Shown: piece after piece, positions 50,460 through 59,053 of the stretch
Position numbering within the stretch: the stretch's first letter is position 1
Layout: the number at the start of each line of letters is the position of its first letter
NCBI GenBank assembly: GCA_036399775.1
Contig: DASWMJ010000095.1
Span: 1-64,000 of the forward strand
DNA: 64,000 bases
From: JADMIH01 sp036399775
Lineage (GTDB): Bacteria; Chloroflexota; Chloroflexia; QHBQ01; JADMIH01
Reading direction: 5' to 3'
Made by a program: the position numbers and the translations under genes
Notes under the pieces: generated by a model
The model's database searches: none
What the model saw: only the letters and a program-made list of their open reading frames with translations
What the model was told of the DNA's origin: nothing

Positions 50460-51593
50460 GTGACAACGCCCGCGCTACATGGACCTTCCAACCTGACGAT
50501 ACCCACTGTGGGCGATGGGAGCGGGATCGAGGCCCGCAGACAACTGCACGAGGAAGAATTGCAGCTCGCCTTGCGGAACAAGGCCATGCCCCTTGAGGCG
50601 CTCCGTTATGACGTCACGCCAACCGGCATGCACTACACCCTTATCCATTACGATATTCCTTTCGTAGACCCCGCATCCTGGCGGCTTACTCTTCATGGGC
50701 ACGTCCGCAAAAACCTTTCGCTCTCACTTGAGGAGCTTCAACAGCGCCCTACGCGGACCTTGCGTGTGACGCTGGAATGCGCGGGTGACGGACGCGCCCT
50801 GCTGCAACCCCGCCCGATCAGCCAACCCTGGTTGAGCGGAGCCGTAGGAACGGCTGAATGGACCGGGACACCGCTCAGGCACCTATTGGACGATGCTGGG
50901 ATTGACGATAGTGGTAGTGTCCGGGAGGTCCTCTTCACGGGAATGGATCGCGGGATCGAGGGTGGTGTGGAGCAGGACTACCAGCGCAGCTTGCCTCTCC
51001 AGGCGGCTATGCACGAAGACGTTCTCCTCGCCTGGGCGATGAATGGTGCGCCAATTGAGCCACAGCATGGCTACCCCCTGCGCCTGATTGTGCCAGGGTG
51101 GTACGGTATGGCGCACGTCAAGTGGTTGCGCTCGATTGAGGCGATCACCTATAACTTTGAGGGCTACCAACAGGAGGTGGCCTACCGCTACAGCCAATCG
51201 CGCAGTGAGCCGGGCGAGCCTGTCAGCTTGATGCGTGTTCGCTCGCTCATGATCCCACCGGGCATTCCCGATTTTCTAACGCGGACACGTCTCGTGCCGA
51301 AGGGCACGGTCAGGTTGCTGGGTAGAGCCTGGTCAGGAGCAGGTCGAATAACAGCCGTCGCGGTGAGCACAGATGGAGGCATTACATGGGCACCAGCCGA
51401 TCTTGACGAGCCAACACATGACCACAGTTGGCAATCCTGGTCATACACCTGGGATGCCGCTACGCCAGGCCCTCACGAACTGTGTTGCCGAGCTAAGGAT
51501 AGTGCAGGCAATGTCCAGCCGGTGGATCAGTACTGGACAGCCCGCGGCATGGGAAACAACACGGTGCAACGAGTACCAGTGGTGGTTGTGTGA
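50460..51593 (+). CDS. Sulfite-oxidase-like molybdopterin oxidoreductase
   Basis: A 377-residue molybdenum enzyme of the SUOX fold. GTG at 50460 is chosen since AAAGGAG lies seven bases upstream. The molybdopterin domain has the Mo-ligand Cys in TLECAGDGR near residue 106, then GTPLRHLLDDAGI and HGYPLRLIVPGWYG. The C-terminal dimerisation domain contains RAWSGAGRITAVAVSTDGG. There is no heme domain and no signal peptide or Tat motif, so it is predicted cytosolic, unlike YedY. Its substrate could be sulfite or an organic sulfoxide. Neither an electron carrier nor cofactor genes are adjacent. Confidence 0.9.
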   Translation: MTTPALHGPSNLTIPTVGDGSGIEARRQLHEEELQLALRNKAMPLEALRYDVTPTGMHYTLIHYDIPFVDPASWRLTLHGHVRKNLSLSLEELQQRPTRTLRVTLECAGDGRALLQPRPISQPWLSGAVGTAEWTGTPLRHLLDDAGIDDSGSVREVLFTGMDRGIEGGVEQDYQRSLPLQAAMHEDVLLAWAMNGAPIEPQHGYPLRLIVPGWYGMAHVKWLRSIEAITYNFEGYQQEVAYRYSQSRSEPGEPVSLMRVRSLMIPPGIPDFLTRTRLVPKGTVRLLGRAWSGAGRITAVAVSTDGGITWAPADLDEPTHDHSWQSWSYTWDAATPGPHELCCRAKDSAGNVQPVDQYWTARGMGNNTVQRVPVVVV

Positions 51594-51601
51594 CCAAATG
51601 A

Positions 51602-51636
51602 AAAACCACCTTCAGGCAACTCCTGAAGGCGGTTTT
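51602..51636. terminator. Terminator between convergent SUOX-like and leuS genes
   Basis: A 15-bp stem (51602-51616 with 51622-51636, one mismatch) with A-run on the left and T-run on the right. It can serve both directions. Confidence 0.8.
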
Positions 51637-51666
51637 CCACTCATGCCCCACTCCAATTAATTCCTC

Positions 51667-54180
51667 TTAGATGACTATGCTCACCAGGCGGCCTGGCACG
51701 TAGTGGACCTGCTTCGGTTCCTTGCCGTCCAGGTAGCGCCCCACCTTCTCGCTTTGCAACGCGGCTTGTATCGCCTCGTCCTGCGTAACGTCGGCGGGCA
51801 GCTCTATTTTGTCGCGCAGCTTGCCGTTCACCTGGATGACCACCGTTACCACTTCGGAGGCTGCCAGGTCGGCGTTGAACTGGGGCCAGGGCTGGGTATG
51901 CACGCTCCCCTGCCCGCCTGAGCGGTGCCACAGCTCCTCGGTTATATGGGGAGCCATAGGGGCCAGCAGCAGCAGGGCCGTCGTAACCGCATCCGAGTAG
52001 GCGCGTGTCTCCGGCCCGTGCGCGTCCCGGTAGCTCTGCATGGCGTTCACCATCTCCATGATGGCGCTCACCGCCGTATTGAAGTGGAAGCGGTCTACGT
52101 CGTTGGTGACCTTCTGTATGGTCAGGTGTACCTTCCTCAGCAGTTCACGGTCGGATTGAGAGTAGTCCACCGTAGCGTGGCCCGCGCCCTCGCCCGCCGA
52201 GCCGACCGTCACGTTCCCTTCAAACAGCCGCCACACGCGGTTCAGGAAGCGGAACATGCCCTCCACGCCCCGGTCGTTCCACTCGGCATCCTCGTCGGGC
52301 GGGCCGATGAATAGCACGAACAGCCTGCCCGTATCAGCGCCGAACTGGTCCACCATATCGTCCACCGGCACCACGTTCCCCTTGCTCTTGGACATCTTCG
52401 CGCCGTCCTTCGTCATCATCCCCTGCGTGAACAGCCGGGAGAACGGCTCCTGCACACCCACCATGCCCGCGTCGGCCAGCACCTTCGTAAAAAAGCGCGA
52501 GTACAGCAGGTGCAGGATGGCATGCTCCACGCCGCCCGTGTACTGGTCCACCGGCATCCAGTAGTCCACCTTCTCGCGGCTGAACGGCTCCTCGCTGTTG
52601 TGGGGGTCGCAGTAGCGCAGGAAGTACCACGAAGAGTCGATGAAGGTGTCCAGAGTGTCAGTCTCCCGCCGCGCAGGACCGCCGCAGTTCGGGCACGCCA
52701 CGTTGACGAAGCTCTCCACCCCGGCCAGGGGCGAGTCGCCACCCGGCTTGAACTCTACTTCCAGGGGCAGCACCACAGGCAACTGCTCTTTAGGCACAGG
52801 TACCTCACCGCACTTCTCACAGAAGATGATCGGTATGGGCGTACCCCAGTAACGCTGGCGCGAGATCAGCCAGTCGCGCAGGCGGTAGCTGGTGGCCCTT
52901 CTGCCTTTTCCCTCGGCCTCCATCAGCGCGATTATAGCGTCCTTGCTGTCGGCGGTGCTCATGCCGTCCAGGGGGCCGGAATTCACCATGACACCCGGAC
53001 CCGTATACATAGGTTCGCCGGCACCGCCTCTATACACAGGTGCTACCGCAGGATCATTCCCTCCCTCCTCAACCGCCTCCGCAGGCCGCACTACCGTAAT
53101 GATGGGCAGGTCGTACTTCAGCGCGAAGTCGTAATCTCGCTCATCGCCGCCGGGCACCGCCTGTATCGCGCCTGTGCCGTATGTCACCAGCACGTAGTCG
53201 GCTATCCACACAGGTATGCGCGTGCCGGTCATGGGGTTGATGGCGTACGCGCCCGTAAAGACGCCCGTCTTCTCCTTCTCGGTTGACAGGCGTTCTATCT
53301 CGGTCTGCTTGCGCGCCTGCGCGATATACGCCTCCACCTCGCCGCGCTGCTCCTCCGTGGTAATCTTCTGCACCAGTGGGTGCTCAGGGGCCAGCACCAT
53401 GAAGGTCGCGCCATATACCGTATCGGGGCGCGTGGTGTAGACCCGTATCAGCTCGTCATGCCCATCAACCGGGAAGTCAATCTCCGCGCCGAAGGAGCGG
53501 CCTATCCAGTTGCGCTGCATGGTACGCACGCGGTCGGGCCAGCCGTCCAGCAGGTCCAGGTCGTCCAGCAGGCGGTCCGCGTATTCGGTGATGCGGAAGA
53601 ACCACTGCGTCAGGTCTTTCTTGGTGACTTCCGCGCCGCACCGCTCGCACCGCCCGTTTACCACCTGCTCGTTCGCCAGCACCGTCTTGTCCTGGGGGCA
53701 CCAGTTGGCGGGCGCGTTCTTGCGGTAGGCCAGCCCACGCTCGTACATCAGCAAGAACAGCCATTGCGTCCACCTGTAATACTCAGGATCACTCGATGCC
53801 ACCTCGCGGTCCCAGTCGTACATGATGCCCATCTTGTAGAACTGGTCTTTCATAACCGCGATGTTGTTGGGCGTTCGCTCGGCGGGGTGGATGCCCTCCA
53901 GGATGGCGGCGTTCTCGGCGGGCAGGCCGAACGCGTCCCAGCCCATCGGGTTCAGCACGTTGTACCCGCGCATGGTGCGATAGCGCGCTATCAGATCGCC
54001 TATCGCATAGTTACGCATGTGCCCCATGTGCAGGTTGCCCGACGGGTAGGGAAACATAACCAGCGTATAAAACTTCGGCCTGGCCGGGTCCTCTTTCGCG
54101 AAGTACATCTTCTTATCCAGCCACTCCTTCTGCCAGCGCGGCTCTATCTCCTGTGGCCGGTATCTCTCGTCTGCTCTCAT
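51667..54180 (-). CDS. leuS: Leucyl-tRNA synthetase
   Basis: Class I aminoacyl-tRNA synthetase that charges tRNA-Leu. 837 residues, normal for bacteria. The HIGH-type motif is in PYPSGNLHMGHMRNY near residue 48; the KMSKS loop is KDGAKMSKSKGN near 610; the CP1 editing domain (about 225-420) includes YTTRPDTVYGATFMVLAPEH. Zn-site cysteines are seen in NWCPQDKTVLANEQV and ACPNCGGPARRE. AGGAGG lies eight bases before the ATG. It is transcribed from a consensus promoter through a T-box leader, so expression rises with uncharged tRNA-Leu. Confidence 0.96.
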   Translation of the reverse strand: MRADERYRPQEIEPRWQKEWLDKKMYFAKEDPARPKFYTLVMFPYPSGNLHMGHMRNYAIGDLIARYRTMRGYNVLNPMGWDAFGLPAENAAILEGIHPAERTPNNIAVMKDQFYKMGIMYDWDREVASSDPEYYRWTQWLFLLMYERGLAYRKNAPANWCPQDKTVLANEQVVNGRCERCGAEVTKKDLTQWFFRITEYADRLLDDLDLLDGWPDRVRTMQRNWIGRSFGAEIDFPVDGHDELIRVYTTRPDTVYGATFMVLAPEHPLVQKITTEEQRGEVEAYIAQARKQTEIERLSTEKEKTGVFTGAYAINPMTGTRIPVWIADYVLVTYGTGAIQAVPGGDERDYDFALKYDLPIITVVRPAEAVEEGGNDPAVAPVYRGGAGEPMYTGPGVMVNSGPLDGMSTADSKDAIIALMEAEGKGRRATSYRLRDWLISRQRYWGTPIPIIFCEKCGEVPVPKEQLPVVLPLEVEFKPGGDSPLAGVESFVNVACPNCGGPARRETDTLDTFIDSSWYFLRYCDPHNSEEPFSREKVDYWMPVDQYTGGVEHAILHLLYSRFFTKVLADAGMVGVQEPFSRLFTQGMMTKDGAKMSKSKGNVVPVDDMVDQFGADTGRLFVLFIGPPDEDAEWNDRGVEGMFRFLNRVWRLFEGNVTVGSAGEGAGHATVDYSQSDRELLRKVHLTIQKVTNDVDRFHFNTAVSAIMEMVNAMQSYRDAHGPETRAYSDAVTTALLLLAPMAPHITEELWHRSGGQGSVHTQPWPQFNADLAASEVVTVVIQVNGKLRDKIELPADVTQDEAIQAALQSEKVGRYLDGKEPKQVHYVPGRLVSIVI

Positions 54181-54181
54181 C

Positions 54182-54535
54182 TCGCTTTCCTCCTATGAGT
54201 AAACATTCCCAACGCACCAAAATTACCTCACACCCTAACCCCTAACCCCTAACCCCTGATCCCTAGGGCAATAAAAATGCCTTTCGCCCACTAGGGACGA
54301 AAAGCACTCGGCTTCACGCGGTACCACCCTGATTGACGCCTCGCGGCATCCTCTCTACTGCGCTATAACGGGCGCGGCCCGGCACGAGCTAAGGGTCCAT
54401 GACCGATCACTGTGCGGCTCCCCGGCGAGTTCAGCCATTCCTTGCGGCGTCCCGGCGCAGAGCTTGCACCCTCCTCTGCTCGCTGTATGGGGACCGGCCT
54501 ACTACTCCGGATCAACTCCATCGTATCTGGTTTGT
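54182..54535 (-). promoter_or_regulatory. T-box leader of leuS
   Basis: About 350 bases upstream of leuS contain the conserved T-box AGGGTGGTACCGCG (54317-54330, minus), which pairs with the tRNA acceptor end, followed by a terminator. The 5' part is GC-rich and can form the long stem I; GAACTCGCC holds a CTC (Leu) triplet that could be the specifier, which is not proven. A run of CCTAACCCCT units (54233-54258) sits between terminator and leuS. Confidence 0.88.
54270..54306 (-). terminator. T-box terminator hairpin
   Basis: In the leuS leader, TGCTTTTCGTCC (54306-54295) pairs over 12 bp, including two G-U, with GGGCGAAAGGCA (54289-54278), followed by TTTTTATT. It is the alternative to the T-box antiterminator. 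Confidence 0.85.
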
Positions 54536-54541
54536 AGGGGC

Positions 54542-54570
54542 ATTATACCGGACGGGTATAAGTGTGTCAA
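54542..54570 (-). promoter_or_regulatory. Consensus sigma70 promoter of leuS
   Basis: On the minus strand TTGACA (54570-54565) and TATAAT (54547-54542) are both perfect and 17 bases apart. Transcription would start near 54535, at the head of the T-box leader. Confidence 0.9.
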
Positions 54571-54669
54571 TAGGTCTTAAGGACGAGAGCAGCGCCAGCA
54601 CATCTAAATTAGAAAGGTGAACAAACCGCCATGAGCGCCAATACCCGCGAGGTATTTTATGGAGTTTGC

Positions 54670-55146
54670 TTACAAGCCCTCCTTACCTGCTATTAGTACC
54701 TCCCGGAACTCTGCAGGTCTTACGATCTCGACCCCTTCGATTGCTCCCAAAACTAGCAAATCGTCATCTCCTGTGACTAAATAATCGGCTCTGCCTAAGA
54801 GAGCATAAGCTAGCAGGTAATCATCTTTTGGGTCTCTCGTTACGGGTGGAATGGGTTCATGGACGCTTGGTATGAGATCAACGATTATCTTCAGCATATC
54901 AACAAACTCTTGTGCCTGCTCCATGCTAATCCTCTTCGCCAGGTGCTTCCTGGACCCTACCGTGCTGGCAAGCTCTGTAAGAATGGCTTTCGGCATGAGG
55001 AGAATGTACTTGCGCTCGAATGCAGCATCGATAATTAAAGGGATTGTGCTGTGTGGGGTCGGTGCGAGTAGGTAGCTTATTAGGACGTTAGTATCAATCA
55101 GCACACGCAATTCGGTTGGCTTGCTTCGTCGTTTCGTATTTGTCAT
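54670..55146 (-). CDS. PIN-domain toxin (putative RNase)
   Basis: A 158-residue PIN-domain ribonuclease, likely toxin of a type II pair. Acidic Mg-binding residues are seen in RVLIDTNVLISYLLAP, in TRDPKDDYLLAYAL and in YLVTGDDDLLVL, with a Glu in AILTELAST. The 19-base gap from the upstream Phd-type gene indicates one operon. It matches the subgroup of PIN toxins near COG1569. Two to three basic residues at the N-terminus precede the fold. Target RNA unknown. Confidence 0.88.
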   Translation of the reverse strand: MTNTKRRSKPTELRVLIDTNVLISYLLAPTPHSTIPLIIDAAFERKYILLMPKAILTELASTVGSRKHLAKRISMEQAQEFVDMLKIIVDLIPSVHEPIPPVTRDPKDDYLLAYALLGRADYLVTGDDDLLVLGAIEGVEIVRPAEFREVLIAGKEGL

Positions 55147-55165
55147 AGAAGCTGGGCATGGCGAA

Positions 55166-55501
55166 TTATTCCTGCTCGAACCTAACTTCGCCTTTCTTCA
55201 CTAGATCATCAAGGAGGTCATGACTGAACTGGTCTGCTATGTGCAGAGCTTGTTCGACTGTAGCTATATCCTGGTTGCGACTTCTCACTTCGTCACGTAA
55301 TGTTCTCAAGCGTTGGAGGGCATCTTGTCGGCGCTGCTCTTCTTTGAGTTGTTTCACCTTCTCATATTCGGAGTAAGACATAATAACCACGGCAGGCTCG
55401 CCCCGATTTTCTATGATGACCTCATCATGGTTGGTCTGTACCCAACTGAGGACAGCACCTAGCCTGTTTTTGGCTTCGCTTGCCGTTACTGTCTTTGGCA
55501 T
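55166..55501 (-). CDS. Phd/YefM-family antitoxin
   Basis: A 111-residue antitoxin. The N-terminal DNA-binding fold has TVTASEAKNRLGAVLSWVQ and VIIENRGEPAVVIMSYSEYE, both typical of Phd/YefM. The C-terminal part, charged and helical (about 58-111), should wrap the PIN toxin. AGAGGAAAT precedes the ATG. A palindrome 60 bases upstream may be its autoregulatory operator. Confidence 0.9.
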   Translation of the reverse strand: MPKTVTASEAKNRLGAVLSWVQTNHDEVIIENRGEPAVVIMSYSEYEKVKQLKEEQRRQDALQRLRTLRDEVRSRNQDIATVEQALHIADQFSHDLLDDLVKKGEVRFEQE

Positions 55502-55560
55502 ATTCTATTTCCTCTTATCTGATAACAAATAGCCATGTCGCAAGATATAAGCTAAAATAA

Positions 55561-55578
55561 TAGCTGTCATTTCAGCTA
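55561..55578. promoter_or_regulatory. Candidate operator of the toxin-antitoxin operon
   Basis: TAGCTG (55561-55566) is inverted as CAGCTA (55573-55578) with a 6-base centre, 60 bases upstream of the antitoxin start in an AT-rich section. Confidence 0.45.
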
Positions 55579-55675
55579 TATTACCACCTAAGGAGGCGAT
55601 TGTCAAGAGATTCGGCTTATCCTGCGCCCTGGTGCCTAACCGACTGGCGAGAGATAGAAGTAGGGTAAGCCTTGG

Positions 55676-57586
55676 CTACCGTCTAAGGCGCAAGGTGGTT
55701 GGGGTTATCATATCTACAAAGATAACCCCGTCGAAAGTCTGGGGAAGGCTTACTTCCGCTGTAGCGAGCAGAGGGTCGGCAGGGTAGAAGCGGTGTCCTA
55801 TGTCCCATATCCTCCTGGGTCCAACCAGCCAATCTGTGGCATCAGACCCTCGCCGGATGCCACGCAGGTCTAGAAAGAAGAGCGGTATGTCTGCGCTGTG
55901 GAAGTATTGCCCGTAGCTCCCCTCCGGCGCTGCCGCCACCGTGTTTACCCCCAGCCTCCCCGACGTGGCGTTGAAGGAACCTCCGTTGAACTCAAAGCCT
56001 ATTACCCGCATCGCATCGCCGTACTTCTGTCTCAAGTGCATACCCATGCTAGGATACTCATGCCCTGCGTACTGGGCAGTGCCGACGTGCCCGTTGTGCC
56101 CCCACACCACTGCCTTAGCATCAGGCCCGCGCTGCTCCAACAGCCACGCCAGGTTCTCGGCCATATAGCGATCCCGAACCTGGTAATTGTCAGACTTGCT
56201 GAAAAGCTCTTCCGCCTGCAAGACTATACGGGCCGCGAACTGGGCCTGGGTGAACGCCTGTGCGGAGGAAGCTGCTTCGTAAGGTCCTCGATGGGCGGCC
56301 AGTTCGTCGTGAACCTGCTGCAGTCCTGCCCGGCATTGCGCTTTGGCCTCCTGGGGCATCGAGGGATAATCGAACAAAGAGCCTAAGCACCTGTATCGCG
56401 CCGCTGCCCGCTCCCCTGCCGGCGCATCTACCCTTTGCAGGTAAGCGATAACAACGCTCATAGCCCCACCTGGCTCTTGCATGTCAAATCCCTGGAAGCT
56501 GATCTCGGGAGCGCTTCCCCGGCCCTCGTTGTAGCCCCGCATCCACCGGAGCATGTCTATCACTTCTTGTGTTTGCCAGGGCCACGCGAGAAAATTATTA
56601 ACGGCTTCCTCCGCGCTACCCTTGCCCTCCTCAACGTAATCGCTGGCGCTCAGCGACTCCGCCCAGCCCTCCTCCATACCAAACAGCGTAAAGCCCATCT
56701 CCTTCACCAGGAACCTCAGGAGACGGTGCTTCATGGTGAAGAACTCGCGCCCACCGTGCGTCGCCTCGCCCAACGAGACAATGCGCGCGCTGCCGATGAA
56801 TTGCTTCAGGTGCATCAAATCGCTGAAATCATCGTTAGGTTCGGTTGTATTCAAAGGGACCGCATGCTCGCGCAGCCATCGTGTCGCATTGGCAGGTACG
56901 CCAACCGTGCCTACCGTAGCTGTGGGCACAGCCGCGCCGCTCTTATATCGCCTATCGTACTGAAACCTGCCCAGGTGCGACAGTAGCACCTCATGCTCCG
57001 TACCGGTACTCTCCGGGTGTAACTCGAACACCGCGCGCTGGAAGTACTGTACCGTGTAAGTCTTGCCGTCTAGCTCGCTCCTCTCCTGGAACTCATCGGA
57101 GATTGGGAAACCCTGTTGGGGCAATCCACCGTGCACCTCCCAGTATCTCCTGAACTTACCACCCAGCGTCTTGCCTGTCTCTTTGAACAAGAGCGGGCTA
57201 TCGGAGTTAGCACGCTGGTCGGGCGCGCCTTGCTCTCCGTACTTGCGGGTGTATTCAAAAACCCCTAGCAGGGAGAGCAGCACGTCGTGAGGAGGCTGAG
57301 TCTCTGGGTGCAATTCGAACACAGCGCGCTCGAAGTATTGTACCGTGTACGTTTTGCCGTCTGTCTCGCTTCGTTCCTGCATCTCTGTCGATATGGGGAA
57401 ACCCTGCTGCGCCAATCCTCCATGCTCCTGCCAGTATTGCAAAAACCGGCCTTCCACTGTATGCCCTGTCTCCGGAAAGTGCTTGCTGTCGCCCTGGAAC
57501 GAAGGCGCAGCGCCAGCGCTTACCCCAACTTGTGTTAGAGGTAGTGTCAAACAGAGGGTCAATAAGAGAGGTAGAGTCTTTCTCAT
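55676..57586 (-). CDS. Secreted erythromycin-esterase-like protein with two GFPIS repeats
   Basis: A 636-residue exported protein. A signal peptide (about 1-27) precedes two repeat units (about 35-115 and 130-210) with YWxxHGGLxQQGFPIS and ERAVFELHPE-type sequence, the same domain class as in the GH39-type protein at 11552. The C-terminal part (about 235-625) is erythromycin-esterase-like (PF05139): SLGEATHGGREFF, FGMEEGWAES and VWGHNGHVGTAQYA contain the conserved Glu and His of EreA/EreB and succinoglycan-biosynthesis relatives. Family members hydrolyse macrolide esters, but many are not resistance genes, and export makes a different natural substrate possible. Confidence 0.87.
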   Translation of the reverse strand: MRKTLPLLLTLCLTLPLTQVGVSAGAAPSFQGDSKHFPETGHTVEGRFLQYWQEHGGLAQQGFPISTEMQERSETDGKTYTVQYFERAVFELHPETQPPHDVLLSLLGVFEYTRKYGEQGAPDQRANSDSPLLFKETGKTLGGKFRRYWEVHGGLPQQGFPISDEFQERSELDGKTYTVQYFQRAVFELHPESTGTEHEVLLSHLGRFQYDRRYKSGAAVPTATVGTVGVPANATRWLREHAVPLNTTEPNDDFSDLMHLKQFIGSARIVSLGEATHGGREFFTMKHRLLRFLVKEMGFTLFGMEEGWAESLSASDYVEEGKGSAEEAVNNFLAWPWQTQEVIDMLRWMRGYNEGRGSAPEISFQGFDMQEPGGAMSVVIAYLQRVDAPAGERAAARYRCLGSLFDYPSMPQEAKAQCRAGLQQVHDELAAHRGPYEAASSAQAFTQAQFAARIVLQAEELFSKSDNYQVRDRYMAENLAWLLEQRGPDAKAVVWGHNGHVGTAQYAGHEYPSMGMHLRQKYGDAMRVIGFEFNGGSFNATSGRLGVNTVAAAPEGSYGQYFHSADIPLFFLDLRGIRRGSDATDWLVGPRRIWDIGHRFYPADPLLATAEVSLPQTFDGVIFVDMITPTTLRLRR

Positions 57587-57620
57587 ATTATCGGGATCGA
57601 ACTAGACTATTGGGAACCTC

Positions 57621-58451
57621 TCACTCTTGTGCAGCCACCTTAGCAGCTTTATTCTGTGCCCTGGTGCCAAGCCATGCAAAGAGGATGCCTATCTCGTAGA
57701 GGATGATAATAGGCACGGCCACGATGGTCTGGTTGATGGGGTCCGGCGTGGGGGTGATGATTGCGGCTACGACAAATGCTATCACGTAGAACCACCGGCG
57801 GAACTTGCGCAGGCGCTTTGGCGTGGCGACTCCCAGCTTGGAGAGGATAAAGATTACCACCGGCGTCTCAAAAGCCAGGCCCACCGCGAACAAGAAGTTC
57901 AGTACGAAATCAAGGAACTTCGATATCCTGGGCGTTGCCGTCACAACTTCCGAGCCGAACCCCAGCAGGAAGCCGGTCGCGCTAGGGAGCACAATAAAGT
58001 AGCAAAACAGCACGCCCATCAGGAAGAAGAGCGCGACCATTGGAAGGCTCAACAGCGCCCAGTACTTTTCGGACTTGGTCAGGCCCGGCGCAAGGAACTG
58101 GTATAGCTGGTAGATGAGAAAGGGCATAGACATAGCTAGGCCGGTCATAAAGGCGACCTTCAAGAAAGTAGTAAAGGCCTCGGTCGGCTCCAGCGCCGTC
58201 AGCGTATACTTACCCGCCAGGTACTTGAGCAGTATCACCTCTTGCTCAACGAAAGTCAGGCTGATGATAGTGGTGGCGATGACTGCGAGCGCGGCCTTCA
58301 TCAGTCGTGACCGCAACTCGCGCAGGTGCTCGATGATGGGCAGCTCTACGTCGCGGCTGCCGTCGGGGCGGATGTGCTCCGGGTACTTGGGAACCTGGCG
58401 CTTGCGCCCTATGGGGAGGCGGGGTTTGGCTCTTGGGGCTGTTGTGCTCAT
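57621..58451 (-). CDS. tatC: Sec-independent protein translocase TatC
   Basis: Core receptor of the twin-arginine export system. 276 residues with six membrane segments, starting LMKAALAVIATTIISLTFV. Family sequences include PIIEHLRELRSRLMK near the N-terminus (the signal-peptide-binding face), MSMPFLIYQLYQFLAPGLTK, and FETPVVIFILSKLGV. The basic N-terminal extension (RAKPRLPIGRKRQVPKYPEH) is longer than usual. tatA is not adjacent in the window. It lies downstream of the acyl-carrier genes on the same strand. Confidence 0.94.
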   Translation of the reverse strand: MSTTAPRAKPRLPIGRKRQVPKYPEHIRPDGSRDVELPIIEHLRELRSRLMKAALAVIATTIISLTFVEQEVILLKYLAGKYTLTALEPTEAFTTFLKVAFMTGLAMSMPFLIYQLYQFLAPGLTKSEKYWALLSLPMVALFFLMGVLFCYFIVLPSATGFLLGFGSEVVTATPRISKFLDFVLNFLFAVGLAFETPVVIFILSKLGVATPKRLRKFRRWFYVIAFVVAAIITPTPDPINQTIVAVPIIILYEIGILFAWLGTRAQNKAAKVAAQE

Positions 58452-58595
58452 AGAGGGCGGTTTCCAGGCGGCTTAAATACAAAAAGGCGGCAGGACCATT
58501 ATAGGCTCTACCACCCACAGGCGCAAGGCAAGAAGCATATAACAGGTAGGGGCACAGTGTGTTGCGCCCCACCCCGAGAACTCTACCGGATCAGG

Positions 58596-59024
58596 TTAGG
58601 CAGCCCCGACGTATGTGTCCATGTACTGCTTTATGCGGTCTGACGCCTCGCCCACCGTTGCGATGTTTGCATCCTCTTCGGGTATCTTCATCTCACCGAA
58701 CGGCTCGAACACGTCCTCTATGGTCATCAGCAACTCTACCATGTCGAGCGAGTCTGCCCCCAGGTCGGAGAAGGAGGTCTCGCTGGTGACTTTGCTCTTG
58801 TCCACTTTAAGCAGATCGCTGACCATGTTCTGAAGGAGGAGGTTGATAAGCCCGGTGGTGTCATGCCCCTCGGCCTCAGACGGGCTGACCTTGTATTTTT
58901 CCGCCGCGATCTTCGCCAGCACGAGGTCTGTAAGCGCCTTCGCGTCCAGCCCTTCGACTTCCGCCGCGTCCACGCCATACTTCTGGACCGCTACCTCTCT
59001 GAGTTCTTCCGCAGCATTTGCCAT
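58596..59024 (-). CDS. Acyl carrier protein with N-terminal extension
   Basis: A 142-residue protein. The C-terminal half (about 60-140) is a standard acyl carrier domain with the phosphopantetheine site GADSLDMVELLMTIE; the Ser of DSL carries the prosthetic group. The N-terminal half (about 1-58, VEGLDAKALTDLVLAKIAAE) is an added acidic helical domain with GHDTTGLINLLLQNM, not found in AcpP (about 78 aa). AAGGAGAAA precedes the ATG. It follows the smaller carrier-like gene by 29 bases, in a cluster with fabD and accC, so it probably serves fatty-acid synthesis. Confidence 0.86.
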   Translation of the reverse strand: MANAAEELREVAVQKYGVDAAEVEGLDAKALTDLVLAKIAAEKYKVSPSEAEGHDTTGLINLLLQNMVSDLLKVDKSKVTSETSFSDLGADSLDMVELLMTIEDVFEPFGEMKIPEEDANIATVGEASDRIKQYMDTYVGAA

Positions 59025-59053
59025 TGTGTGTTTCTCCTTTCCCGGTTCAGGGT

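Noticed and set aside
53380..54198. Plus-strand open frame of 272 codons opposite leuS
   Set aside because: Antisense to the N-terminal half of leuS, driven by high GC at third positions; no ribosome site.
54233..54258. Telomere-like CCTAACCCCT run
   Set aside because: Only about three short units inside a bacterial leader; it fits the other simple-word intergenic repeats.
55676..57586. Calling the exported esterase-like protein a macrolide-resistance gene
   Set aside because: Catalytic motifs match the family, but the protein is secreted and carries surface repeats; many family members do not act on macrolides.
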